From Candidatus Sericytochromatia bacterium (GTDB lineage Bacteria > Cyanobacteriota > Sericytochromatia > S15B-MN24 > JAQBPE01), in the NCBI GenBank assembly GCA_035285325.1, contig JAYKJB010000084.1, positions 1 through 56,705 on the forward strand: a stretch of 56,705 nt of DNA, given 5' to 3'. A program made the translations under genes and the position numbers. The notes under the pieces were generated by a model that worked only from the letters and a program-made list of their open reading frames with translations, made no database searches and had not been told where the DNA came from. Position 1 is the first letter of the stretch. Every line of letters begins with the position of its first letter. This document shows, piece after piece, positions 1 to 8,568 of this stretch.

Positions 1-2
1 CG

Positions 3-65
3 GCCGCCGGGCGCGAGGTCGCGCTCGCTGGCAGCGTGCTGCCGGCTGGTGGCGTGGTTGTCTGA
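3..65 (+). CDS. C-terminal end of a gene entering from the left (unidentified)
   Basis: An open frame enters from the left edge and stops at TGA 63-65, giving about 20 residues rich in Ala, Gly and Val. The G/C-rich third positions are compatible with coding, but the stretch is too short to name a family. It could equally be chance. Confidence 0.25.
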   Translation, partial: AAGREVALAGSVLPAGGVVV

Positions 66-414
66 CATCCGACCAGCGTGCAAGCCAGCACCAGCAATAA
101 AGAACGACTCCAACCTGCTTGTCTCAACGTCTCTCTCCCTCTCAGCGTGTTCCGTGAACTTTCAATCCTGAACCCCTATTTCTTACCCGGTTCGGCGTGG
201 TCTCATTCTTCGCTGGCAAGTGCCGGCCGGCCTGACCGTGTCACGGGCCTGTTTGGCAGGGTACGCGCGCCGTGCAGTGATGTTCGGCTGGCCGCAGACT
301 GCGTTACAATGAGCCGCGGCGTGTCCTCGTCAGCCCCTGCGGGGCCGCCGTTGATCCCATTCCGCCTCGCTCGCCCGCGTGCTCCGCCGGCTGCCGTGAA
401 CGGAGACTTGTGAG
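66..414. other. Intergenic region upstream of the first lipoprotein gene
   Basis: No convincing gene is seen in these 349 bases. A -10-like TACAAT lies at 305-310, in the context GTTACAATGAG. It resembles GTTAGAATGAG at 20229-20239 ahead of another lipoprotein gene, so both may be promoters with long leaders. No good -35 hexamer accompanies either one. Confidence 0.35.
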
Positions 415-2331
415 ATGCCAGCGTCCAGAACCAGCCTGAGTGTCCCGCTGGCGGCGCTTTGGCTGGCCGCTTGTGCCTTGCCTCCCGAATCGCTGCGCGA
501 ACTGGAGACGATGGGCAGTGCGCGACGCCGACCCGAAGCGCCGGCGTCGCGCGGGAATGGCGATGCGCCCCCCACCTCTGCCACCCAGGACGGGCGTTCG
601 GATGGGACGGGGGCGCTGTTGGAGCCGCGCGCGGCCGCGCCGATTGGCAGTGCCCCCGTGCCGACCGTTCCGCAGGCCGGCCTGGCACCCAGCGACGTGG
701 CGCCCTCCCCTCAGACCGACCCAGGCAACCACAGGGGGCCGCTCATCTCGGATCGCGGAACCGGGGTCCAGTGGCCCGCCGAGGATGCTCTCTGGCGGCT
801 CAATACAGGCATCGTCTCAGACCTTGGCGGCAGCCTGATCAGCAACAACGGCGCCGCCTTGAACGGCTGGCAAGAACCAGGCACCAACGCCTTTCCCAAC
901 GCGCGGGGACCAGGAGGATCTGCCCCCGCTTTTCTTTCGACCGTCGCGTCCGCCAGTCTCTCGGGCCAGCTATTCAGCACGGTCTATCCGCCTTCCCGGG
1001 CTCTACTGTCGTGGCGGGCTCCAGATGGTGAGCAACTGACGTGGGGGGAGCTTGACCCCACCCCCAAGCCCGAACTGAGCACCGCGGTGGAGACAGCCGG
1101 CACCTTCCGGTGGCAAGGCTTGCAGGTGGTCAAGCCCACCTGGCTCGCGGCCAACTTTGTGGACCCTGCGATCGTCAAGGCCCCCGACGAGCAGCTCTTC
1201 TGGGTCGTACGACCAGGGCAGAACAACCTGCGCTTCGCGGAAGCCACCGGCGCACTGGGCACTTATCTGCTGGCGCGCTTGGTCGGCAATCAGGCGCGTC
1301 CGGACGTGGCCTTGCAAGCCCTGACCGCCCCCCTGCTCGACCCGGCGAATGCGGCGATCACCCGGGTCTGGGCGACCAAACCGCGCGTGGCAACCCTGAC
1401 CCGTGCGACCCTGCTGGGCGCCATTGACGTGTGGCTGGCGGAGGACCAGGCCCTGCGTGAGGCCCTCGACGCCATTCGCCGGGCCGTGCTGGATGCCGAA
1501 CGGCAGGCCCTGGGGTTCGGCCAGTCGGCCACGGCCTTCCCGCTGTGGCCATTTGGCGGGTTGGCGATCGCCTCCGATGGCACGCTTGCGCTGACCACCC
1601 TGAGCCCGCCGCTGGTGATGCGAGTGACTCCCGCCGGTCAACTGGCGACGGCACTGGGAACCGGGCAGCGGGCCCTGGTCCTGCCGCCGGATGGAAGTCC
1701 GGCCGACGAGGTCGCCGTCACGCCGGTCGGTCCGGTGGTGCTGGATGCCGCTGGTCGGGTGCTGGCCGTGGTCAAGGCTTCGGAAACCAATCGTCTGGCC
1801 ATCTTGGGGCGTGATGCCCAAGGCCGCTGCAAGACCCTGGTGAGCTGGGCCCCCGACGCGCTCGAAGGGGGAGACCCGCAAGCCCTGGCGTTGGGGCCTG
1901 GCGCGCGCCTGACGGTCTGGACGTCTGCGCCCGCGCGTCAAAAATCCATCGGGTTTCCCACCCTGCGGTGGCAACTGGCTCAGGCAGGGCAGCCTCCGCC
2001 CGCCGTCAAGCTGCGGGCCTGGTCCTGGGAGGTCTCCAGCACGGGAGCTCTGCTCGGCCCCACCCGCGGCGAGGAATCCCTGACCCCGCAAGGCGCACCT
2101 CCAGGCAGTTCCAGCACCTGGCGCGTGAGCAGCGGCAGAATTGAGCGGGTCGGCCTGGATGGTGCTGTGATGGAGCCCCATGGCAGCTTGCCCGCTGGCA
2201 TCCGGATGGGCAGCTGGCCGCGCTGGATTTCGGGGCCAGATGGCAGCGTCTACCTGGCGGACGGCGGCATCGTTTGCCGCGTGAAGGGCGATCAAGTGAC
2301 CCTGGTTGCGGGACAAGTGAGCCGGCGCTGA
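415..2331 (+). CDS. Predicted lipoprotein with short (L/I)(I/V)S(N/D)xG repeats and a propeller-like C-terminal half
   Basis: A 638-residue protein of unknown function. Residues 1-20 form a lipoprotein signal ending LAAC (Cys20), so it is probably anchored in an envelope membrane. Residues 21-105 are Pro/Ala-rich and likely disordered. At 110-150 short turns recur (LISDRG, IVSDLG, LISNNG), also found in the lipoprotein at 21685-22989. From about residue 380 to the end, short stretches such as GGLAIASDGTLALTT and GPDGSVYLADGG resemble NHL/beta-propeller blades. The ATG follows a modest GGAG-type site. It stands alone and faces the convergent oxidoreductase gene. The Cys and the repeats are seen; the propeller fold is inferred. 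Confidence 0.75.
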   Translation: MPASRTSLSVPLAALWLAACALPPESLRELETMGSARRRPEAPASRGNGDAPPTSATQDGRSDGTGALLEPRAAAPIGSAPVPTVPQAGLAPSDVAPSPQTDPGNHRGPLISDRGTGVQWPAEDALWRLNTGIVSDLGGSLISNNGAALNGWQEPGTNAFPNARGPGGSAPAFLSTVASASLSGQLFSTVYPPSRALLSWRAPDGEQLTWGELDPTPKPELSTAVETAGTFRWQGLQVVKPTWLAANFVDPAIVKAPDEQLFWVVRPGQNNLRFAEATGALGTYLLARLVGNQARPDVALQALTAPLLDPANAAITRVWATKPRVATLTRATLLGAIDVWLAEDQALREALDAIRRAVLDAERQALGFGQSATAFPLWPFGGLAIASDGTLALTTLSPPLVMRVTPAGQLATALGTGQRALVLPPDGSPADEVAVTPVGPVVLDAAGRVLAVVKASETNRLAILGRDAQGRCKTLVSWAPDALEGGDPQALALGPGARLTVWTSAPARQKSIGFPTLRWQLAQAGQPPPAVKLRAWSWEVSSTGALLGPTRGEESLTPQGAPPGSSSTWRVSSGRIERVGLDGAVMEPHGSLPAGIRMGSWPRWISGPDGSVYLADGGIVCRVKGDQVTLVAGQVSRR

Positions 2332-2350
2332 CGCTGCGCTGAGGCCTCGC

Positions 2351-2366
2351 GGCGTCACGTGACGCC
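2351..2366. repeat. 16-bp perfect palindrome GGCGTCACGTGACGCC
   Basis: A perfect 16-bp palindrome in the gap between two convergent genes. The core recurs as GCGTCACGTGACGC at 23989-24002, again followed by CAGG-type sequence, and as CGTCACGTGACG at 28313-28324 inside the subtilisin gene. It has no loop and no T-tract, so it is not a normal terminator. A binding site or an iterated genomic word is more likely. Confidence 0.6.
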
Positions 2367-2443
2367 AGGAACGCCTTGGGGACTCCCGCGGGTCTGTTCA
2401 TGCTGGCTTGAATGCTCACCCCGGTTGGCCCTGGGCGCGGCGG

Positions 2444-3391
2444 CTACTCGGCCTGCACCGTCACCACGATCTTGCCGACGGTGCGCCCGCTGATCGAGCG
2501 CGCCCAGGCCTGGGGCAAATCAGAGAGCGGGAAGGTCCCGTCGATCGCCACGCGCAGCTTGCCCTGGCTCCACCAGTCATCCAGCTTGCGCAGGTCGAGG
2601 CCGCTGCGCCGCAGCATGATGGCGTGGGCGCGACGTCCGCCCAGCACGTTCAAGAGCGAGCGTGCGATCACGCGCGGGCCGGGCAGCACGGCCGCGTAGT
2701 GACCGTGGCGCGTCAGCAGCGGCATGAACTCGCCCGGATTGTCGCTCACGCAGTCCAGCACGACGTCGAAGGGGGCCTGACCCGCATACGGGTCCTGCTG
2801 GGTGTAATCGAGCACCAGGTCAGCGCCGAGACCCTGGACGAAGGGCACGTTGCGCCCGCTGCAGACCCCCACGACCCAGGCTCCGGTGGCCTTGGCCAGT
2901 TGGACGCCAAGGTGACCCACCCCACCGGAGGCTCCCACCACCAGCACGCGCGCGCTGGCATTGGCCATCGGCAAGCGGCAGGCGTCTCTCAGGGCCTGCA
3001 GCGCGGTCATGCCGGCCAGCGGCAGGGCCGCGGCCTCGGCCATCGTCATGCCGGCCGGCATCGGGGCCAGAATGTCGACCTTGGCCAGGGCGAATTCCGC
3101 GCAGGCGCCGGAGCCGTCCAGGCGTCCGTGGACGCGATCGCCCGGACGCAGGGTGGTCACCCCCTTGCCCACCGCCTCCACCGTGCCGGCCACGTCCATG
3201 CCCGGCACCACGGGAAAGCGCTGCGGCAACAGCAAGCGAAAGGCGCCGCTGGCCAGTTTCCAGTCGACCGGGTTGACGGCGGCGGCGTGCACGCGCAGCA
3301 GCACCTCCCCTTTGCCCGGGGTGGGCAGCGGGCGCTCGACCAGGGTCAGGCCCTCGGGGCCTCCATAGCGGGAATAGCAGACAGCGCGCAT
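2444..3391 (-). CDS. NAD(P)H-dependent zinc-free MDR oxidoreductase (quinone oxidoreductase-like)
   Basis: A 315-residue medium-chain dehydrogenase/reductase, the normal length for the zinc-free quinone oxidoreductase branch. The N-terminal GroES-like domain carries HAAAVNPVDWK and VPGMDVAGTVEAVG. The Rossmann half carries the dinucleotide loop VVGASGGVGHLG near residues 150-161. The Cys/His zinc ligands of alcohol dehydrogenases are absent. Such enzymes reduce quinones or alpha,beta-unsaturated carbonyls in the cytosol, but the substrate here is unknown. The ATG has GGAGG about 12 bases upstream. A 13-base element 44 bases upstream is shared with katG, hinting at common redox control. Confidence 0.85.
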   Translation of the reverse strand: MRAVCYSRYGGPEGLTLVERPLPTPGKGEVLLRVHAAAVNPVDWKLASGAFRLLLPQRFPVVPGMDVAGTVEAVGKGVTTLRPGDRVHGRLDGSGACAEFALAKVDILAPMPAGMTMAEAAALPLAGMTALQALRDACRLPMANASARVLVVGASGGVGHLGVQLAKATGAWVVGVCSGRNVPFVQGLGADLVLDYTQQDPYAGQAPFDVVLDCVSDNPGEFMPLLTRHGHYAAVLPGPRVIARSLLNVLGGRRAHAIMLRRSGLDLRKLDDWWSQGKLRVAIDGTFPLSDLPQAWARSISGRTVGKIVVTVQAE

Positions 3392-3434
3392 CTAGACGGG
3401 GTTCCTCCGGTTGGTCCATTCCTCCGGTCACCGA

Positions 3435-3447
3435 TTACCACAGCCTG
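3435..3447 (-). promoter_or_regulatory. 13-bp element shared with the katG upstream region
   Basis: Read on the minus strand this is CAGGCTGTGGTAA. The identical 13 bases occur at 11479-11491, 31 bases before katG. Both genes encode oxidoreductases on the minus strand. It could be an extended -10 region or an operator. Confidence 0.35.
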
Positions 3448-3494
3448 AATGGGGCTTCAGGCCGGCAGGCGTCGGCTCCGGGGAGGCACCCGAT

Positions 3495-4559
3495 TCATTC
3501 GAAACGGTTCTCGATGCGCAACAGGCTGCCATCCTTGCTGGAGAGCGTCAGCGTCTTGGCCCGGTCAATGCCTTCGCGCCTGTAACGGTAGACCCATTGC
3601 TCCGTCCCGTTCGGGCCGCTGCGGGCAAAGGAGGGCAGACCGTGCTCGGCGAACACCGCCATGGCCTTGGGCTTGCCCCGGGTGTGCTCGTACTGGAAGG
3701 CGCGGCTCACGGCCGCCACGCCTTCGACCTTCAGTTCCACCGCGCGCGCAGCCTTGCTGACGGCGTCCGTCGCGGGCCGACCGGCGGCCCGCAGGTTGGC
3801 GGTGGTCAGGATTGCGTCCAGCGTTGCCGACTCGGGTGTGAGCGGATCCTCCGAGAGGGTCACCAGGGTGCTGCGCTTGACCCCGAGGGCCAGCAGGCAA
3901 CGCACGCGACGCGACAGGGCCTCGCCGTCTGCGCGGGCGGACGGCTCGTCGTTCCTCGCCAGACGCACGTGGTCCTCCTGCACGAGTGCGAGGAATTCCG
4001 GCAGGGCCTCGTTCACCTTGCCGACCGCCTCGTTGCGTCGGTATTGCTCCACCATCGCCTTGGCGGCAGGCTTGTCGCTCAGGGCCGACAGGCGCGCGAT
4101 GGCCGCGACCATCTGCTCGGGGGTGTCGGCGCGGTTCAGGGCGGCGCGCTGGTCGATCGCCTCGTACAGCTTGATGTCGGCGGGCGTTTTCAAGCCGAGC
4201 GCAGGGTGGTGGTCGATCAGCGTCTGGTTCGCGGAGTTTACCCAGGCCATGGCGGCTTCCGCCCGCGGGGCAATCGTGTTCCAATCCGGGTGCTCGCGGC
4301 AGTGTCGGCCGCTCGGTTGCATCTCGCTCAGATGACTGTTGAGCTCATTGGCCAGTTGTCGGCATTTCCGCGCGCTGAGGGGCTCCGCCACCCCCTTTTC
4401 GTAGGCCGCCAGCATCGCCTTGGCCTTCTCGAAGTCCGCGATGGTCTCCTCATCCGGGCCGAGGAAGGGCAGCTGGGCCACCACGTCGGGCGTGGCCAGG
4501 ACAGGGGCTGGCGCGAGCAGGCCGCAGGCGATCGCCAGCAGCAGGCAACGGGCGGTCAT
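3495..4559 (-). CDS. Exported protein of unknown function
   Basis: A 354-residue protein. The ATG at 4559 is chosen because AAGGAG precedes it by about 7 bases and because it starts a clear signal peptide (MTARCLLLAIACGLL, cleavage near ALA-TP). A longer frame exists upstream but lacks these signals. The mature part is mostly helical-looking and charged. The last 60 residues (GLPSFARSGPNG..QWVYRY) faintly resemble the SmpA/BamE type of small beta domain, but this is only a guess. It lies 124 bases after the helicase stop on the same strand. No family is recognised. Confidence 0.7.
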   Translation of the reverse strand: MTARCLLLAIACGLLAPAPVLATPDVVAQLPFLGPDEETIADFEKAKAMLAAYEKGVAEPLSARKCRQLANELNSHLSEMQPSGRHCREHPDWNTIAPRAEAAMAWVNSANQTLIDHHPALGLKTPADIKLYEAIDQRAALNRADTPEQMVAAIARLSALSDKPAAKAMVEQYRRNEAVGKVNEALPEFLALVQEDHVRLARNDEPSARADGEALSRRVRCLLALGVKRSTLVTLSEDPLTPESATLDAILTTANLRAAGRPATDAVSKAARAVELKVEGVAAVSRAFQYEHTRGKPKAMAVFAEHGLPSFARSGPNGTEQWVYRYRREGIDRAKTLTLSSKDGSLLRIENRFE

Positions 4560-4683
4560 GAAGGCTCCTTCCAGGCAAGGATAGGCTTGCCACCGAGCAT
4601 CAGCGAGGCGCGAGGCCGCCCGGTAGGCCCGGGCGGCGCCATCGTAACGCACCCCCGTCGGGGTGGCAAGCCGCCGTTTTGGC

Positions 4684-6189
4684 TCAGGGCCGGCGGGGTC
4701 CGCCGGTCTGACGACGGGCGCCACCGCTGGAGGTCCCGAGGCGGCCCTCGCCGCCAGGCTGTCCCGCTGTCCGGCTCGATCCGCCTTGTGGCGCCGCGGA
4801 GGGCTGCGGGCGTGGACCCTGGGCGTGGCGCGGGGCGTCGCCTTGCGGGCGTGGACCTTGGGCGTGACGCGGGGCGTTGGCTTGCGGACGTGGACCTTGG
4901 GCCTGGCGCGGGGCGTCAGCTTGCGGGCGTGGGCCTTGGGCGTGGCGCGGGGCGTTGGCTTGCGGACGTGGAGCTTGAGCCTGGCGCTGCGGGTCCGCGG
5001 GGTCGCGGGGGGCCTGGCCGGCTCGGGCGGAAGGGGGTTGCGGGCGATCGCCGCCTGCCGGGGGTGTCGTGCCAGACTCGGCTGCCCAGGGGGTCGTGGT
5101 CAGCCGCTGCTTCATGCCCTTCTGCAACTGGCGCCACTTGTCGCCATCCTCCGGGCCGAGCAGGGTCACGGCCACGCCCTTGCGACCGGCGCGGCCGGTG
5201 CGCCCCACCCGGTGGGTCAGCAGCTCGGCCGTTTCGGGCAGTTCGTAGTTGATCACCAGGTCGACATGGTCCACGTCCAGCCCGCGTGCCGCCACGTTGG
5301 TGGCCAGCAGGATCGGCACGCCCCCGTCGCGGAATTCGGCCATGACGCGGTCGCGTGCGTTCTGGCTGAGGTTGCCCTGCAAGGCGGCCACCGGGTAACC
5401 CTTGGCTTCCAGCTGTTTGGCCAGCTTCTTGACGCCGTGCTTGGTGCGCCCGAACACGATGATCGAACCGGGTCCCCGCCCGTCGAGCAGCTGCTGCAGC
5501 ACTTCCAGCTTGGGCGTCGCGTCCACCTGGAAGACGCGGTGTTCGATGTCGGGTTGCTCGCGCGGCTCGGTGTCGAGTTGCACCCGCACGGGCGCGCGCA
5601 GGTGCTGCTCACAGGTCTGCAGCACCCAGGGCGGCACGGTGGCGGAGAACAGGGCCGTCTGACGCTTGCGGGGCAGCTTGCCCATGATCCGCTCGACGGC
5701 CGGAGCAAAGCCGCGGTCGAGCATCTCATCGGCCTCGTCGAGCACGAAGTAGTGAACGTGGCGCAGGTCCAGGTCGCCTCGCTGCATCAGGTCCAGCACG
5801 CGGCCGGGCGCGCCGACCACCACCTGGGCGCCGCGCCGCAACGCCTCGGCCTGGGGGCCGATCGCCCGCCCGCCGAAGGCCAGCACGGTCTTGATGCCGG
5901 CCGGCTTGCCGATCGCGTCGATCACGCTGCCGACCTGCACCGCCAGTTCCCGCGTCGGACAGAGCACCAGGGCCTGCACGTGCGGTTCACGGGGGGTGAT
6001 GAATTCCACCAGCGGAATCGCGAAGGCGAGCGTCTTGCCGGAGCCGGTACGGGCCTGGCCGATCACGTCGCGTTCCTGCAGCAGCGGCGGGATGGCTTGC
6101 TGCTGGATCGGGGTGGGGGTATGGATGCCCATCGCATCCAGGGCCACCGTGGTGGTGGCCCGCAGTTCGAATTGATTGAAACCTGACAA
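4684..6189 (-). CDS. DEAD-box ATP-dependent RNA helicase (RhlE/CsdA-like) with repetitive Pro/Gln/Arg tail
   Basis: A 501-residue helicase that unwinds RNA duplexes, probably in ribosome assembly or RNA decay. All motifs are intact: Q motif (TPTPIQQQAI), motif I ARTGSGKT, PTREL, GAPGR, DEAD, SAT, the RecA2 element IIVFGRTK, ARGLDVD, and HRVGRTGRAG. The two RecA domains end near residue 360. The rest is a low-complexity basic tail with five 13-residue repeats (units like PRPQANAPRHAQG), probably an RNA-binding extension. The start is TTG at 6189, placed just before the conserved SGFNQFEL and preceded by AGAGG. No ATG is available in frame at the right place. Confidence 0.95.
   Translation of the reverse strand: MSGFNQFELRATTTVALDAMGIHTPTPIQQQAIPPLLQERDVIGQARTGSGKTLAFAIPLVEFITPREPHVQALVLCPTRELAVQVGSVIDAIGKPAGIKTVLAFGGRAIGPQAEALRRGAQVVVGAPGRVLDLMQRGDLDLRHVHYFVLDEADEMLDRGFAPAVERIMGKLPRKRQTALFSATVPPWVLQTCEQHLRAPVRVQLDTEPREQPDIEHRVFQVDATPKLEVLQQLLDGRGPGSIIVFGRTKHGVKKLAKQLEAKGYPVAALQGNLSQNARDRVMAEFRDGGVPILLATNVAARGLDVDHVDLVINYELPETAELLTHRVGRTGRAGRKGVAVTLLGPEDGDKWRQLQKGMKQRLTTTPWAAESGTTPPAGGDRPQPPSARAGQAPRDPADPQRQAQAPRPQANAPRHAQGPRPQADAPRQAQGPRPQANAPRHAQGPRPQGDAPRHAQGPRPQPSAAPQGGSSRTAGQPGGEGRLGTSSGGARRQTGGPRRP
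4780..4974 (-). repeat. 39-bp tandem repeat encoding the helicase tail
   Basis: Five imperfect 39-bp units encode 13-residue blocks GPRPQ(A/G)(N/D)APR(H/Q)AQ, helicase residues about 406-470. The last unit is degenerate. The repeats are back to back and in frame, so they are protein repeats and not a CRISPR array. Copy number may vary between strains. Confidence 0.85.
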
Positions 6190-6532
6190 GGGTGCCTCTG
6201 GCTGGGTTGGGGAGGCGGCCGCAGGCCTCCCGGGGGCACCCGGGGCGGGTGCCGGAAGTGGAACTGCCGTCGCGGCTGGCGTGGGCGGTAGGGCCGACGC
6301 AGGGGGCAGCTTCCGGGGCCTGCCGACGACGTGCGCTGGGAGGCCCCTGAGGTTCAGCGTACCACGGCGAGGCCCGGGGCGCGAGCGCGCGGGGTTGAGG
6401 GGCCGGCGTTTGAGGCGCTGGCCTCGGGCAGGAAATACCTGACTTCAGCAGGCCCTTGTCATTTTCGCCCCCCACCCAGGGTATGGGAGCCAGGTGGTCG
6501 CGCGTCGGCCACGCCACGAGAAAGGAATGTCC
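6190..6532. other. Divergent intergenic region between helicase and Ca-repeat lipoprotein genes
   Basis: These 343 bases must carry promoters for both divergent genes, but none is clear. TTGTCA at 6456-6461 and TATGGG at 6482-6487 are 20 bases apart, too far for a good match. Nothing else is seen. Confidence 0.3.
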
Positions 6533-8239
6533 ATGTCCCGGCCCACCCTGTTCCGCCCCCTCTGCCTGGCCACGGCCCTGGCGCTGGCCGCTGCCGTTTC
6601 CGGCTGCGCGGGCGGCGCTCCGATCGCCCCTCAGGCTCCCGCCAACGCGGGCGCGTCCGGCGCCCAGGCGGCGCCTGCGGTGGTTCGCCCTGTTCCTCAG
6701 GGCCTCGCAGCCCAGCCCGGGGTCATTGTCGTGACCGGGCTGCTCGCGGCCGGCGGCATGAACTACAAGTTGGCCGGGATGGCCCGGCCCTTGGCCTTCC
6801 TGAGCGACCGCAAGGGGCGCCGCAATTTCTTCGATTGGTTACCTTCCGGGCGCTTCGTGGCGAGGATCCCGTTCGCCCCACCCCCCGTGAAAACGGATGG
6901 CGCCGCGTTCCAGCTCGCCGGGATGAACCTCAGCCGCCATCCGTTCTACCTGCCCGGTCCGGATGCCCAGGGTCTGGTCGACCCGATGTACCGGCCCGGC
7001 ATGAACCCGCGGCACGGCATCTTCCGCCTCGCCATGGGGCTGAAGGCCGGGGCCAGGAAGCGGGACGGACTCCAGGGCGTCGCGGACGTCCCGAGGTTTT
7101 TGCGCTGGCCGACGATGGGCGGCGCCCACGTCGGCATCACCCTGAAGCAGGCGGAGGCGACCGCCAACGGGGCCACCGAAAGCTCCTATATGGAGCTCGC
7201 GCCGGGCGAGGTCTACGACCTGGGTGAAATTCAGGGCGACACCTCGCAGCAGAACCCCCTGGAGCAGATCGACTCGGATGGCGACGGCCTCAACAACTTC
7301 GCCGACAGGGACGACGATGGCGACGGCGTGGGGGATGACCGGGAGCAGGGCCAGTACATCTACGACGCCGCTGAGAACCACGACAATGATGGCGACGGCA
7401 CGGGCGACGTGCGGGATGATGACGACGACAACGACGGCCTTCCCGACCGGCTCGATCAGGATGACGACGGCGACGGCATCCCCGACGCGAAGGACACCGA
7501 TGACGATGGGGACGGCGTCGAGGACGCGACGGACCTCGAGGATTTCGACTTCGACCTCGATGAGGACGGCCTGCCGGACGAGGCGGACAGCGATGACGAC
7601 GGCGACGGCGTCGCCGACGCCGTGGACGCCGACCAGGACAATGACGGGGTGCCGGATGATCGCGACGGCGACGACGACAACGACGGCGTGCGTGATGCCC
7701 AGGAAGCCGCCGACACCGACAGCGACGGCATCGCCGATGCCGTTGACCCCGCCCCCGAGGATTCCAACGTGCGGGAGATTGCCGCCAACGTCGATTGGAA
7801 GGCTTGGGCGCGCAAGTACCGTGACGACCGCGATGGCGACTACATTCCGGATGCTCAGGATGCCGACGATGACGGCGACGGCACCCCGGATGCCCAGGAC
7901 ACCGACAACGACAATGACGGCATCCCGGACGCGCAGGACCGGGACCGCGACGAGGACGGCATGCCGGACGCCCTCGAGGCCAAGGGCCCGGATGCGGATG
8001 GGGACGGCGTCGGGGATGCCTATGACACCGACCCGGATGGCGACGGCACGCTGGCCAGCGCGCCCGATGAGGGCGAGGCCGCGGCGGACGCGGATGAAGA
8101 CGGCGTGCCGGACGTGGAAGACGACCAGCCGGGCGATGAGGGGGCACCGTCGGAAATCGCCGGTCGGAACGCCGATGACGACGATGGCGCGATCGTCGGC
8201 AAGCCGGATGAGGGCGAGAAAGACACCGAGCCGGCCTGA
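6533..8239 (+). CDS. Acidic lipoprotein with thrombospondin type 3-like Ca-binding repeats
   Basis: A 568-residue protein. The second of two nearby ATGs is chosen because AAGGA lies 6 bases before it. The signal ends VSGC, so it is a lipoprotein. Residues about 245-560 are almost continuous Asp-rich repeats (DxDxDGxxD; for example DSDGDGLNNFADRDDDGDG). In thrombospondin type 3 and OmpA-associated repeats these bind calcium and form a stiff surface rod. The part between (residues 50-240) is an unidentified domain. The protein is extremely acidic. It probably acts as a calcium-dependent surface adhesin or spacer, but no partner is visible nearby. Confidence 0.85.
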   Translation: MSRPTLFRPLCLATALALAAAVSGCAGGAPIAPQAPANAGASGAQAAPAVVRPVPQGLAAQPGVIVVTGLLAAGGMNYKLAGMARPLAFLSDRKGRRNFFDWLPSGRFVARIPFAPPPVKTDGAAFQLAGMNLSRHPFYLPGPDAQGLVDPMYRPGMNPRHGIFRLAMGLKAGARKRDGLQGVADVPRFLRWPTMGGAHVGITLKQAEATANGATESSYMELAPGEVYDLGEIQGDTSQQNPLEQIDSDGDGLNNFADRDDDGDGVGDDREQGQYIYDAAENHDNDGDGTGDVRDDDDDNDGLPDRLDQDDDGDGIPDAKDTDDDGDGVEDATDLEDFDFDLDEDGLPDEADSDDDGDGVADAVDADQDNDGVPDDRDGDDDNDGVRDAQEAADTDSDGIADAVDPAPEDSNVREIAANVDWKAWARKYRDDRDGDYIPDAQDADDDGDGTPDAQDTDNDNDGIPDAQDRDRDEDGMPDALEAKGPDADGDGVGDAYDTDPDGDGTLASAPDEGEAAADADEDGVPDVEDDQPGDEGAPSEIAGRNADDDDGAIVGKPDEGEKDTEPA

Positions 8240-8257
8240 GGCTCTTGCGTTCTGGAA

Positions 8258-8285
8258 AGGCGCCTCCCGGGCCCGGTGGGCGCCT
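8258..8285 (+). terminator. Possible hairpin terminator of the Ca-repeat lipoprotein gene
   Basis: Arms AGGCGCC (8258-8264) and GGCGCCT (8279-8285) lie 19 bases after the stop codon. No T-tract follows, so termination may need Rho. Confidence 0.35.
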
Positions 8286-8448
8286 CCTTCAAGTCGTCGC
8301 CTGGACCGATGGGCGTTGACAGCTTGCTGCTCGAATAAAAGTTGCTGTTGAACCTGAGTTGCCCATTCATTCCTTCGTTCTCGCTGGTGCCCTCCGCCGA
8401 ACAGCCCCTGCGTCGAGGCCTCGTGCGCCGGCCGGCGGGTTCGCTGAG

Positions 8449-8478
8449 GTTAAACTTAAATTAACCTGACGTGAAGAA
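8449..8478 (+). promoter_or_regulatory. 11-bp-spaced TTAA direct repeats (Pho-box-like) upstream of the M23 gene
   Basis: GTTAAACT (8449-8456), ATTAACCT (8460-8467) and a weak third unit GTGAAGAA (8471-8478) are separated by 3 bases each, an 11-bp period. Direct repeats one helical turn apart are typical sites for OmpR/PhoB-family regulators, and the cyanobacterial Pho box uses CTTAACCT units. The first two units also form the inverted repeat AGGTTAA/TTAACCT. The rest of the 8240-8568 gap shows nothing besides the hairpin at 8258. Confidence 0.5.
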
Positions 8479-8568
8479 CTCGTAACCGGCCTGAAACCAC
8501 CGCCGACGAAGACGCCTCAGCCCCACCCGGCCCCCTGCAGGTGGCCCCGCGTCCATGAGGTATGCTGC

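Noticed and set aside
78-413. Possible 111-residue gene at the left end
   Set aside because: No ribosome-binding site, no recognisable sequence, and a mixed codon pattern. It ends in the leader of the lipoprotein gene.
2408-3448. Open frame of 346 codons on the plus strand
   Set aside because: It is antisense to the MDR oxidoreductase, whose motifs are intact. The composition is low-complexity.
4650-4665. CACCCC/GGGGTG hairpin after the exported-protein gene start region
   Set aside because: Six-pair stem without T-tract on either strand. It is not convincing as a terminator.
4780-4974. Tandem repeat considered as a CRISPR array
   Set aside because: Units are directly adjacent, in frame and without unique spacers. 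They encode the helicase tail.
8316-8341. TTGACA at 8316-8321 as a promoter
   Set aside because: The A/T-rich hexamers after it (AATAAA, TAAAAG) are only 12-14 bases away, too close for a standard promoter.
7224-8351. Thr/Met/Arg-rich frame overlapping the Ca-repeat lipoprotein gene
   Set aside because: It is a shifted reading of the repetitive GATGACGAC-type sequence. The Asp-rich frame has the signal peptide and start.
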